DNA of 38,414 bases from UBA11136 sp964482135 (GTDB taxonomy: Bacteria > Pseudomonadota > Alphaproteobacteria > UBA11136): contig CAYZWF010000021.1 of the NCBI GenBank assembly GCA_964482135.1, positions 1 through 38,414 on the forward strand, written 5' to 3'. The notes beneath the pieces were generated by a model. It searched no databases, was not told the DNA's origin, and saw nothing but the letters and a program-made list of their open reading frames with translations. Positions 15,570 to 23,063 of this stretch are shown here, piece after piece. Within the stretch, counting starts at the first letter, position 1, and each line of letters opens with the position of its first letter. A program made the position numbers and the translations under genes.

Positions 15570-17698
15570 CAATGACACCCATGATGAAACGGATAACGGC
15601 GCCCGGCCTGCTGGTGTGCATGGCCTTTTTCATGTTGGTTATGGCGGCGGGCAATGCCTTTGCGCTTGAAGAGAACGTTTATCGCCAGGTGGCCGGTCTC
15701 GATACCCGGCGTCTGGTCTGGTTCTTGGCGCAAATGCACCTGTTCTTCGGTGCCTTCGTGCTGGGCGTACCGTTATTCGCGGTCATTATCGAGATCGTCG
15801 GGTGGCGTAACAAGGATCCAAAATTCGACAAGCTGGCCCATGAATTCACCAGCCTGTTGAGCATCGCCTATGCGGTGACGGCGGCTTTCGGCGGTTTGTT
15901 GGCCTTCGCGCTGTTCATCCTCTATCCCACCTTCATGGGCTATATGGCGGGCCTCTTCAAGGACGTCATGTTCCTTTACGCCCTCCTGTTCTTCGGCGAG
16001 ACCTTCGCTCTTTATCTCTATTATTACGGCTGGGACTGGCTCAAAAGTGACAAGCCCTTGTCCCGGAGAGCGCAGCTGATTTTCAAGGCCCTGGGTGCGG
16101 CGATCATTCTTTTCGGCGTGGTCTTTTCTTTCGGCGGGATCGGTCCCGAGATGCGGGTCGATACCCGCTCCTTCATGGTTCTGCTCTATATCCTGCCCAC
16201 CGGAATCGGGCTGTTGATGATCCGTGACCTAAAGTCTTCTCATATTTTCATCGGCATTATGCTCAACGTGGTTGGCACGGCGATAATGCAGCTTGCCAAC
16301 AGCTGGGCTGGATTCATGATGAGCCCGGCCGGCGTCGATGCCGAGGGCGTGATGACGGGAACCGTCTGGCATGTCTTCGAGAACGTGCTGGCGACCCCCA
16401 TAGCGATTCACCGCATGCTCGGCAATCTGGCCTTCGGCGGGCTGGTGGCCGGGGCGTATGCGGCGGTCAAGTTCATCAGCGCCCGCACCGCCGAGGATAA
16501 AGCTCATTACGACTGGATGGGCTATATCTCCAACTTCGTCGCCATCGCCGCGCTCATCCCGCTGCCCTTCGCCGGCTATTACCTGGGCCGCGAGGTGTAT
16601 TCCACCAGCGCCGTCATGGGCAACAACATGATGGGCGGTGATTTCTCCTGGACCTTTATTATCCAGGCGATGCTGGTGGGATCGCTGTTCATTATCTCCA
16701 ACTATTATTTATGGAGTGGCATGACCCGTATCCCGGGCGCCGAGCGCTATTACAAGTTCATCAAGTTTATTCTGTTTACGTTGATCCTTTCCTTCGCCAT
16801 CTGGCTGACGCCTCATAATCTTCCGCTCAGCGCCCAGGAGGTTGGTGAAATGGGCGGCAGCCAGTACCATCCGACGCTCAAATTCATGGGTCTGATGCCG
16901 GCCAAGAACGCGGTGGTCAATCTGATTATCCTGTCCACCTTCTTCAGCTTCCTTTTATATCGGCGGGGGAACAAGGTGGACGCCGTTTCCATCCGCGCCC
17001 AGGGACAGACGGCGCGGGTCACCATCATTGGCGTCGGCTTGGTCGCCATTGCCATTGTTCTTCAATACGCGATGACCATGTTGACCATGGACCCCGGAGA
17101 ACTGGATCTGTCGGCGGACCGCGCCCAGTACCTGAGAATGATCGGCTATGTTCTGTTATTCGAGGCGGCGGCCGGTGTCGTGGCTATTTTCCTGGCGCTG
17201 ACCGACAGGGGTAAGCTGGGCCAAGGCATCTATCTCGCGGTGACGGCCTTCAACGTGGCCATCGTGCTGGGCGTCTATGGCTTCGTGGTCATGGAGAAGG
17301 CCTCTCCGGCGCTGCGTAACGTGGCGGTCGCCCAGTTCCTGCAACTCATCAGCTGTCTGATACTGGTCTCCGTTATCGACGCCTTCCTGTTCAAGGGAGC
17401 CAAGAAGATCGGCGATCTGCAGTGGGGCAAGATGACGGTGCGCAGTCAGTACGCGCTGTTGCTTCTGACTTTCATCATCACCATGAACATGGGTCTGATG
17501 GGCTTTATCCGTTCCGGCCTGCGGGGCGACTGGCACATTTTCGGCATCATGCGGGATACCTCCGAATGGGCTTATACGCCCAGCAATTTCGTCATGACCC
17601 AACAAGTGGGCGGTGCCGTGCTTCTGTTCATGATCAGCTGCGCCTTTATGTTCTGGCTTGGTGGGATCGCCACCAAGAAAAAGGACAAGGAAACATGA
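15566..17698 (+). CDS. Cytochrome bd-like (CydA-like) membrane protein, copy 1
   Basis: 710 aa with about 16-18 membrane segments, far larger than ordinary CydA (about 520 aa, 9 segments). The CydA-like core shows H58 in AQMHLFFGAFVLG (compare the high-spin haem His), E145 in LFFGETFALYLYYYGW and H282 in IAIHRMLGNLAFGG (compare the b558 His), plus MSPAG. The GRQPW quinol-loop motif of true CydA is not found, so a cytochrome c or haem partner, not quinol, may be the donor. Similar bd-like proteins without CydB are known from nitrite oxidisers such as Nitrospira, where their role is unsettled. Copy 1 has about 55 extra residues (roughly 165-225) that copy 2 at 23064 lacks. Confidence 0.82.
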   Translation: MTMTPMMKRITAPGLLVCMAFFMLVMAAGNAFALEENVYRQVAGLDTRRLVWFLAQMHLFFGAFVLGVPLFAVIIEIVGWRNKDPKFDKLAHEFTSLLSIAYAVTAAFGGLLAFALFILYPTFMGYMAGLFKDVMFLYALLFFGETFALYLYYYGWDWLKSDKPLSRRAQLIFKALGAAIILFGVVFSFGGIGPEMRVDTRSFMVLLYILPTGIGLLMIRDLKSSHIFIGIMLNVVGTAIMQLANSWAGFMMSPAGVDAEGVMTGTVWHVFENVLATPIAIHRMLGNLAFGGLVAGAYAAVKFISARTAEDKAHYDWMGYISNFVAIAALIPLPFAGYYLGREVYSTSAVMGNNMMGGDFSWTFIIQAMLVGSLFIISNYYLWSGMTRIPGAERYYKFIKFILFTLILSFAIWLTPHNLPLSAQEVGEMGGSQYHPTLKFMGLMPAKNAVVNLIILSTFFSFLLYRRGNKVDAVSIRAQGQTARVTIIGVGLVAIAIVLQYAMTMLTMDPGELDLSADRAQYLRMIGYVLLFEAAAGVVAIFLALTDRGKLGQGIYLAVTAFNVAIVLGVYGFVVMEKASPALRNVAVAQFLQLISCLILVSVIDAFLFKGAKKIGDLQWGKMTVRSQYALLLLTFIITMNMGLMGFIRSGLRGDWHIFGIMRDTSEWAYTPSNFVMTQQVGGAVLLFMISCAFMFWLGGIATKKKDKET

Positions 17699-17769
17699 TG
17701 GGCGGAGATGACATGGCCGCAATCACGGTTGCGGGGACAAAAGTCCGGAACGGGATGGTGGCCCAATGA
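17695..17769 (+). CDS. 24-codon bridging micro-ORF after the first CydA-like gene
   Basis: Starts in an ATGA overlap with the CydA-like stop codon and ends in an ATGA overlap with the next cytochrome start at 17766. The peptide (MMGGDDMAAITVAGTK and onward) is not a membrane segment, so it does not resemble CydX. A translational coupling role is the simplest reading. Confidence 0.35.
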   Translation: MMGGDDMAAITVAGTKVRNGMVAQ

Positions 17770-18743
17770 CGAATACCATAGGCAGGGTGTTTGTGTTTTT
17801 GCTGGTGGTGCTGGGTATTTACCTGTGGATCGGCTATTCGGTGACCGAACTCAGCGGCGGCGGCAGGAAGACAAGCGCCGTTGTCGAAGTCACGCCCGAG
17901 GGCGGCGAAAACATTTATTGGAACAAGGGCCGCTGTTTCACCTGTCACAGCGTCGGCGGCCAGGGCAGTGCCGTGCGCGGCCCCAATCACGGCCAGTTCG
18001 GTGAGAAATTCCCCCTGCCCATGGGTTCGCGGGCGGTGGAACGGGCCAAGCAACGCTCCGAAAAGACGGGACAGGAGTTCACCGCTGTTGATTACATAGT
18101 GGAGAGCCTCGCTAGCCCCGGCGCTTATCTGGTGGAAGGCTATAAGAACGAGATGGCCGTGGTCTACGCACCGCCGATTTCCCTGAGCCTGAAAGAAATC
18201 AAGGCGGTGACTTCTTATCTCATGTCCCTGGGCGGAGACCTGGACATGGAGGCCATCGACACCAACCCCAGCGAGATCACCAAGAAATTCTACGCCAAAA
18301 TCAACGCCGCCGCCGCCGCCGGTGGCGGCGACCCCGAGAAGGGCGCCGAGGTCTATGATGACAATTGCTCCGAATGTCATCTTCTCAATGAGGAGGGCGG
18401 AGAAATCGGTCCCGATCTCACGGGGATCAGCGCCAAGGGGCTGAAATTCATCTCCCAGGAGATCCTCCAGCCGACCAAGAAAATCACCGAAGGCTTCGAG
18501 ACCTATGTGGTCATCGACAAGGAGGGCCGCCAGACCATCGGCCTCAAGACCCGCGACGAAGCCGAAGAGATCGACATTACCAAGGCCACCGGAGACGTGG
18601 TGACCATCGCCAAGGCCAACATCAAGGAGATCACCGCCGACGCCACCAAGAGCGTGATGCCGGATGATCTGTCCGAGGCCATGACGGTCAAGGATTATCA
18701 GGACATCCTGTCCTTCCTGATGATGCAGAAGAGCAGCCAGTAG
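17766..18743 (+). CDS. Membrane-anchored di-heme cytochrome c
   Basis: 325 aa. N-terminal TM anchor (about residues 8-27) with the rest in the periplasm. Haem sites C57-x-x-C60-H61 and C201-x-x-C204-H205, separated by a Gly/Ala-rich hinge (AAAAAGGGDPEKG). The second domain continues with TEGFETYVVIDKEGRQTIGLKT and SVMPDDLSEAMTVKDYQDILSFL, the pattern of the planctomycete-type CxxCH haem-binding domain (TIGR02603-like). It is the second member of module 1; the counterpart in module 2 is at 24909 and lacks most of this C-terminal domain. Probable electron donor or acceptor for the adjacent bd-like protein (inference). Confidence 0.86.
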   Translation: MTNTIGRVFVFLLVVLGIYLWIGYSVTELSGGGRKTSAVVEVTPEGGENIYWNKGRCFTCHSVGGQGSAVRGPNHGQFGEKFPLPMGSRAVERAKQRSEKTGQEFTAVDYIVESLASPGAYLVEGYKNEMAVVYAPPISLSLKEIKAVTSYLMSLGGDLDMEAIDTNPSEITKKFYAKINAAAAAGGGDPEKGAEVYDDNCSECHLLNEEGGEIGPDLTGISAKGLKFISQEILQPTKKITEGFETYVVIDKEGRQTIGLKTRDEAEEIDITKATGDVVTIAKANIKEITADATKSVMPDDLSEAMTVKDYQDILSFLMMQKSSQ

Positions 18744-18762
18744 GGAACAGGGGGAACCGCAT

Positions 18763-19728
18763 ATGAAAAATTTCAAATTAGGCGCCTTCTGGTCGGTGGT
18801 TGTGACCCTGGTGGTGGTTTACCTGCTGGTGACATGGGGTATCCCGGTGCTTTCGCGGCAGGTCACCACGCTGCCGTTCCCGTTGCCGGTGCCAGGCACA
18901 CTGGTGTTCATCTATATGACGTTGACGGCGATCGCGCTGTTTCTGCTGGTCACCTTTTCCGATGAGGGTCTCGACAGCTTCCTGACCCCCGTGAAAAAGT
19001 TTCTGCGCGGCGGCTATGGCAAGACCCCGCGCCTATGTGTCCTAATCGCGGTGCCGCTGTTGGCGGGATGGCAGGCCTATGGAATCGCCGCGCCCAAGGT
19101 CGAGGTGCCAGTATCCCTGCGTATTCAGCATCCATCATCGAATTTTCCCAAGAGTTCCGAAGATATCAAGAATTCCGCCGCCGATCCGGATGACGCCGCG
19201 GTTGAGGCCTTCATCGCCCAGGCCGAGGCCAATGAAATCGTGCTGATCCCCCAAGTGGCGGAAGATGTTGAAAGATGGGCGGATGAAACCGGCGCCGAGC
19301 ACATGCTGGAGTTCTTCCCCACAGCGCCGGTCAAGAAATTCCTGGCCGAGCTGGGTTCGGGCTCCGTGGACAAGGAAACAGCCAAGGCGGCGTTGCTGGA
19401 GAAGAATCTGTTCGAGGGGCGCGCCCTTTACGCCATGAACTGCCGGCCCTGTCACGGTGACAGCGCCGCCGGGGACGGCCCCATGGCCGACGGATTCAAG
19501 CTCCGTCCCATCAACTTCACCGATAACGGCACCATCGAAACCATTGTCGAGGGCTATACCTTCTGGCGGGTGACGAATGGCGGCCCCGGTCTTCCGGTGG
19601 AGGCCACGCCCTGGGATTCGGCCATGCCCGAATGGAAACTGAATCTCAGCGAAGAAGAACGCTGGAAAATCATTCTCGGCGAATATGACATTGCCCAGAA
19701 AACGCCACGTATCCCGGAGAGCCATTGA
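18763..19728 (+). CDS. Multi-TM mono-heme cytochrome c
   Basis: 321 aa. Three hydrophobic segments (about residues 9-30, 43-65 and 90-108) followed by a periplasmic part with one haem site at C227-x-x-C230-H231 (CRPCHGDSAAGDGPMA). A later YTFWRVTNGGPGLPVEATPWDSAMP contains a likely axial Met. The module 2 counterpart at 25738 matches in layout and in the WRI/VATGGPGLP stretch. An extra segment of about 60 residues between the TM part and the haem is present only here. GGGGGAACC lies upstream of the ATG at 18763. Confidence 0.85.
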   Translation: MKNFKLGAFWSVVVTLVVVYLLVTWGIPVLSRQVTTLPFPLPVPGTLVFIYMTLTAIALFLLVTFSDEGLDSFLTPVKKFLRGGYGKTPRLCVLIAVPLLAGWQAYGIAAPKVEVPVSLRIQHPSSNFPKSSEDIKNSAADPDDAAVEAFIAQAEANEIVLIPQVAEDVERWADETGAEHMLEFFPTAPVKKFLAELGSGSVDKETAKAALLEKNLFEGRALYAMNCRPCHGDSAAGDGPMADGFKLRPINFTDNGTIETIVEGYTFWRVTNGGPGLPVEATPWDSAMPEWKLNLSEEERWKIILGEYDIAQKTPRIPESH

Positions 19729-21434
19729 TGATGAATGTAGCTAATACGGCGCCGGGGAAATCCGTGGGCAGGCGGATGACGATTGTTGCGACGGTTGTCA
19801 CCACGGTGGCGATGGCCTGGGGCCTGATTGGCACTGGCGGCGCCCTGGCCGCCGACAAGCCAAATGGCCCCATGCCCGAAGTGACGCCGGAGTTCATGGA
19901 AAAGGGGCGGGAGGTTTATTTCGAGCGCTGCAGTTTCTGTCACGGCCTGTTGGGCGATGGCGAAGGACCGGCGGCGAAATTCCTCGATCCCCGGCCCCGG
20001 GATTTCACCCTCGGCACCTTTAAATTCCGTACCACACAGAGCGGGGAACTGCCCACCGACGACGATCTGTTTCGTACCGTTAGCCGCGGCTTGTCGGGAA
20101 CCGGCATGCAGGCTTTCGATAACGACCTGATCAAGAACGGGTTGAACGAGGACGAACGCTGGGCCGTGATCGCCTATATCAAGACCTTCGCTCCCGAGTT
20201 CGAAGATCCGGACTTGGACCCAATAGAGAATGGCAAGGTGGTGACGCTGCCGGCTGACCTGCCCCCCTACAGCCCGGAACTGGTGGCCCAGGGAAAAGAG
20301 GTCTTTCTTAAGGCCAAATGCTGGGAGTGTCATGGCAAGCTTGGCCGTGGTGACGGCCAGAAATCCTTCGACCGCAAGGATGACTGGGGATTCCCGATCC
20401 GCATCCGTAACGTCACCCATCCCTGGAAGATCAAGGGCGGCTCCGACGTGAAGGATATCTATATGCGTTTCTCCACTGGCGTCAACGGAACGCCGATGCC
20501 GTCCTTCGCCCGCGCCCTCGACGACGAGAAACGCTGGCAGTTGGCTAATTTCATCAAATCCCTGCAACACGATCTGACCACCCACCAGGTTTTGAAGGCG
20601 CATGCCGTTGAAGGCGAACTGCCGGCGGACCCGGATGATCCGCTGTGGGATCAGGCGGCGCCCATGGATATGCGGCTGGCGGGACAGGTGGTGGCGGCCC
20701 CGCGCTGGCAGAATCCAAGCATCGAGATGGTTACCGTTCAGGCCGCCTTTAACGAGAGCGACATCGCCTTCCGTATCACCTGGGACGATCCCTTCATGGA
20801 TGTTACCCATGACCCGGAACAGGAATTCGACCCCAATGAAATTAACAAGGTCGGCGCCTTCAATTCCTACGTGGAGGGTGAAGGCATGATCCCGAGAAAG
20901 CTTGAAGTCTTCCGGGATTCGGTCGCCCTTCAGTTTCCGGTGAAGCCGCCCACGGGCACGAAGAAGCCTCATTTTTATCGTGGGGATACATCGAACCCGG
21001 TGCATCTTTGGGTGTGGAAGGCTGACCTTGACGCCGCCGGCGAACCGTCCGTGGAGGAAGGTAATTCCCGCAGCTGGAAACAGCCGATCAAGGTCCAGGC
21101 CGAGGATGGGCAACAAATATCAGCCGAGGCCAAATGGGATCAGGGACGCTGGAGCGTGGTCATGAAACGCCCCCTGACCACCGACGACAAGAACGACGTC
21201 CAATTTAAAAAGGGTGTATTCACGCCCTTTACCGCGAACGCTTGGGATGGGTCCAATGGCGAGCACGGACTGATTATGAGCCTTTCAACTTGGCACTATG
21301 TGTTTTTGGAAGCACCAACGCCAATCAGCGTTTATGTCCTCACGGTACTGGCGATTTTGATCACCGGTGCACTGGGGATATGGCTTGTGCGTAAAGTGGA
21401 ACGGGAAGAGGAAGCAGGAGAAAAGAGCGCGTGA
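19728..21434 (+). CDS. Di-heme cytochrome c fused to EB_dh-type haem-binding domain
   Basis: 568 aa. Signal or anchor at about residues 15-42, haem c sites C68-x-x-C71-H72 and C198-x-x-C201-H202, then from about 225 to 530 a beta-rich domain of the ethylbenzene dehydrogenase gamma type (DDPLWDQAAPMDMRLA, FRITWDDPFMDV, FTPFTANAWDGSNGEHG), and a C-terminal TM (VLTVLAILITGALGIWLV) with a charged tail. EB_dh domains in DMSO-reductase-family gamma subunits bind one haem b. Here the domain is joined to its own di-haem cytochrome and anchored, so it may relay electrons along the membrane surface. ATG at 19728 overlaps the previous stop by one base. Confidence 0.87.
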   Translation: MMNVANTAPGKSVGRRMTIVATVVTTVAMAWGLIGTGGALAADKPNGPMPEVTPEFMEKGREVYFERCSFCHGLLGDGEGPAAKFLDPRPRDFTLGTFKFRTTQSGELPTDDDLFRTVSRGLSGTGMQAFDNDLIKNGLNEDERWAVIAYIKTFAPEFEDPDLDPIENGKVVTLPADLPPYSPELVAQGKEVFLKAKCWECHGKLGRGDGQKSFDRKDDWGFPIRIRNVTHPWKIKGGSDVKDIYMRFSTGVNGTPMPSFARALDDEKRWQLANFIKSLQHDLTTHQVLKAHAVEGELPADPDDPLWDQAAPMDMRLAGQVVAAPRWQNPSIEMVTVQAAFNESDIAFRITWDDPFMDVTHDPEQEFDPNEINKVGAFNSYVEGEGMIPRKLEVFRDSVALQFPVKPPTGTKKPHFYRGDTSNPVHLWVWKADLDAAGEPSVEEGNSRSWKQPIKVQAEDGQQISAEAKWDQGRWSVVMKRPLTTDDKNDVQFKKGVFTPFTANAWDGSNGEHGLIMSLSTWHYVFLEAPTPISVYVLTVLAILITGALGIWLVRKVEREEEAGEKSA

Positions 21435-21499
21435 TGGTTTGCATCCCCTCACCGCCGATGCCCCCGGAATGCCCCGGAGTGAAGGAGAACATGATATGA
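21434..21499 (+). CDS. 21-codon bridging micro-ORF
   Basis: Starts on the last base of the EB_dh-cytochrome stop (TGATG) and stops inside the ATGA that starts the next cytochrome at 21496. Proline-rich, with no membrane character. Third example in this operon of a tiny frame that exactly bridges two genes. Confidence 0.3.
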   Translation: MVCIPSPPMPPECPGVKENMI

Positions 21500-22170
21500 G
21501 ATTCTTACTGACTATTGCCCTGGCGGCCGCTTTTCTCGCCACCGCAAGCTCACCCGGGCTTGCCGACGCCGCGGCCGGAAAAGAGGCGTTCGCCGCCAAT
21601 AAATGCGGCGGTTGCCATTACACGGAAGGTCCGGCGCGGGAAAAGACCATCGCCGACCAAATGGCCAAGAAGGGGCCGGAGCTATGGTATGCCGGCAGCA
21701 AATTCCAAAAGGAGTGGCTGGCTAAATGGCTCGCCGATCCCAAGCCGATCCGGCCTCTGAAGTTCAACTCGCTGACCGAGGACAATCCCGGCGACCATCC
21801 TAAAATGTCCGGCGATGACGCGGCGGCGGTCACCGATTTTCTCATGGGCCTGACCTCGGACGTGGTCAAGGCCGGGTCCGTCAAACCCAAGAAGAACCCC
21901 AAGGGGCGCTTGATCTTCACCAAGAAGATGCCGTGCAGCGGTTGCCACCAGTTCCCGGGCAAGAAGTTCAAGGGCGGGCGTTCCGGGCCCTCTTTGGTCG
22001 ATGCCGGAAAACGGCTCAATCCTGACTGGATTCTGGCCTATCTGCAAAAGCCCGAGGTGTTCAAGCCGGTGAAAATGATGCCCGTTTTTGTCGGTGTCCT
22101 GAGCGACAAAGACATGAAGAATGTCGCCGCCTATGTGGCCAGCTTCAAGCCGAAGAAATCAAAGAAGTAA
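21496..22170 (+). CDS. Periplasmic di-heme cytochrome c
   Basis: 224 aa. Sec signal peptide (about residues 1-23). Haem sites C37-x-x-C40-H41 (CGGCH) and C147-x-x-C150-H151 (CSGCH); each domain has a candidate axial Met (HPKMSGDD, KPVKMMPVF). Lysine-rich C-terminus (KPKKSKK). It appears only in module 1 and lies between the two four-gene modules. Likely a soluble electron shuttle. AAGGAG precedes the ATG. Confidence 0.86.
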   Translation: MRFLLTIALAAAFLATASSPGLADAAAGKEAFAANKCGGCHYTEGPAREKTIADQMAKKGPELWYAGSKFQKEWLAKWLADPKPIRPLKFNSLTEDNPGDHPKMSGDDAAAVTDFLMGLTSDVVKAGSVKPKKNPKGRLIFTKKMPCSGCHQFPGKKFKGGRSGPSLVDAGKRLNPDWILAYLQKPEVFKPVKMMPVFVGVLSDKDMKNVAAYVASFKPKKSKK

Positions 22171-22186
22171 GGAAGGGAGAATAACA

Positions 22187-22555
22187 ATGCAAAGATCAGC
22201 ATTATTAGCCATCACCCTGTTCGTTCTCTCCCTTGCCGGTGGAACCCCCGCCTCGGCGGCGGATACCGAGCAGGTTTACAAGTTCTATTGCGCCCAGTGC
22301 CACGGCCTGACGGGAAAGGGAGACGGCCCCAACGTCTCCAAGGATTTCCCGGTCTCGCCACGAAACTTCGCCAGCGCCGAAGAGATGAACAAGCTCAGCG
22401 ATGCCGACATCAAGAACGTGGTGCTGGATGGCGGTCCTTCGGTAAGCAAATCACCGATGATGCCGCCCTGGGGCAAGACTCTGAGCGAAGAGGATGTTGA
22501 CGGCTTGGTCAAGCATCTGCGCGCGATCTGCAAATGTAAGGGAAAGCAGGGCTGA
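22187..22555 (+). CDS. Small periplasmic mono-heme cytochrome c
   Basis: 122 aa. Signal peptide (about residues 1-24), one haem site C35-x-x-C38-H39 (CAQCHGLTGKGDGPNV) and a probable axial Met in SPMMPPWGKTL. A CKCK pair near the C-terminus is unusual for a class I cytochrome and could form a disulfide or bind a metal. It ends the cluster of module 1 cytochromes; a strong GGAAGGGAG lies before the ATG. Confidence 0.87.
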   Translation: MQRSALLAITLFVLSLAGGTPASAADTEQVYKFYCAQCHGLTGKGDGPNVSKDFPVSPRNFASAEEMNKLSDADIKNVVLDGGPSVSKSPMMPPWGKTLSEEDVDGLVKHLRAICKCKGKQG

Positions 22556-22594
22556 CGGCGGCAAGGCGGGGCCTTCAGGCGCGCCCGGCCGTGG

Positions 22595-22693
22595 TCAAAA
22601 GACGAAGAAAATAAGGATTAGCGCAATGACAACGGCGTTAACGCCCATGCCGATGAAGATGACAGTATCGGCGATTTTTTTCCGGGAGGCCAT
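22595..22693 (-). CDS. Candidate 32-aa single-TM mini-protein on the minus strand
   Basis: Basic N-terminus (MASRKKIADT) followed by one long hydrophobic segment (VIFIGMGVNAVVIALILIFF). Codon choice (GCC, ATC, GTC, GGC, TTC) looks more like the genuine genes here than the overlapping 51-codon + strand frame does. No good ribosome-binding site precedes the ATG, and every other gene runs the opposite way, so this stays a candidate. Confidence 0.3.
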   Translation of the reverse strand: MASRKKIADTVIFIGMGVNAVVIALILIFFVF

Positions 22694-22767
22694 GATCCGG
22701 GGAGCCTATTCCATCGCCTCTCCCTTGTCCATCGCGCCGCCGCCGGAAAATGTGAATCGTGGGAGAC

Positions 22768-22878
22768 ATGGCCGTGCCTGACAAAGATAACGGCGAGGAG
22801 AAATTCGCATGGGCTGGGCCGGCTCTGTTCGCCACGGTTTTTGCCGCCATAGCCGTCTTTTTCTGGTGGTTTCTGTAA
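22768..22878 (+). CDS. 36-aa single-TM mini-protein upstream of the second CydA-like gene
   Basis: Short charged N-terminus (MAVPDKDNGEEKF) and a C-terminal membrane segment ending in FFWWFL. A GGGAG ribosome-binding site lies 5-8 nt before the ATG. Size, single TM and place beside a bd-like oxidase gene recall CydX/CcoQ-type accessory subunits, but there is no sequence match I can claim. Likely a subunit of the module 2 complex (inference). Confidence 0.6.
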   Translation: MAVPDKDNGEEKFAWAGPALFATVFAAIAVFFWWFL

Positions 22879-22913
22879 GTGCGGGCCGGGATAAGGAAAA
22901 GAGGGAAGGAAGA

Positions 22914-23036
22914 ATGGAAATAAAAAGTTATCTGGCGCCTTTCGTCGTCGCCTTTCTCGTTTGCGGTGGCGCTTTCCTGCTGCTCGATGTGGCTGTGATG
23001 AACATGCAGGGACTGAGTCTGATCTTTGAGCAGTGA
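22914..23036 (+). CDS. 40-aa single-TM mini-protein upstream of the second CydA-like gene
   Basis: One membrane segment (about residues 7-27, PFVVAFLVCGGAFLLLDVAV) with short flanks. It has a strong GAGGGAAGGAAG ribosome-binding site and ends 27 bp before the CydA-like start. Together with the 36-aa neighbour it makes a pair of mini-membrane proteins with no counterpart in module 1. Confidence 0.65.
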   Translation: MEIKSYLAPFVVAFLVCGGAFLLLDVAVMNMQGLSLIFEQ

Positions 23037-23063
23037 CCGCCGTCTTTTTATAAGAGGGGAAAA

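Noticed and set aside
15566..17698. Ordinary cytochrome bd quinol oxidase subunit I
   Set aside because: Too long, no GRQPW quinol loop, no CydB, and partnered with several cytochromes c.
17695..17769. CydX homologue
   Set aside because: The peptide has no hydrophobic membrane segment.
22626..22781. 51-codon + strand ORF beginning with ATG at 22626
   Set aside because: Uses several codons rare in neighbouring genes, has no domain or membrane segment, and overlaps the better-looking minus-strand frame.
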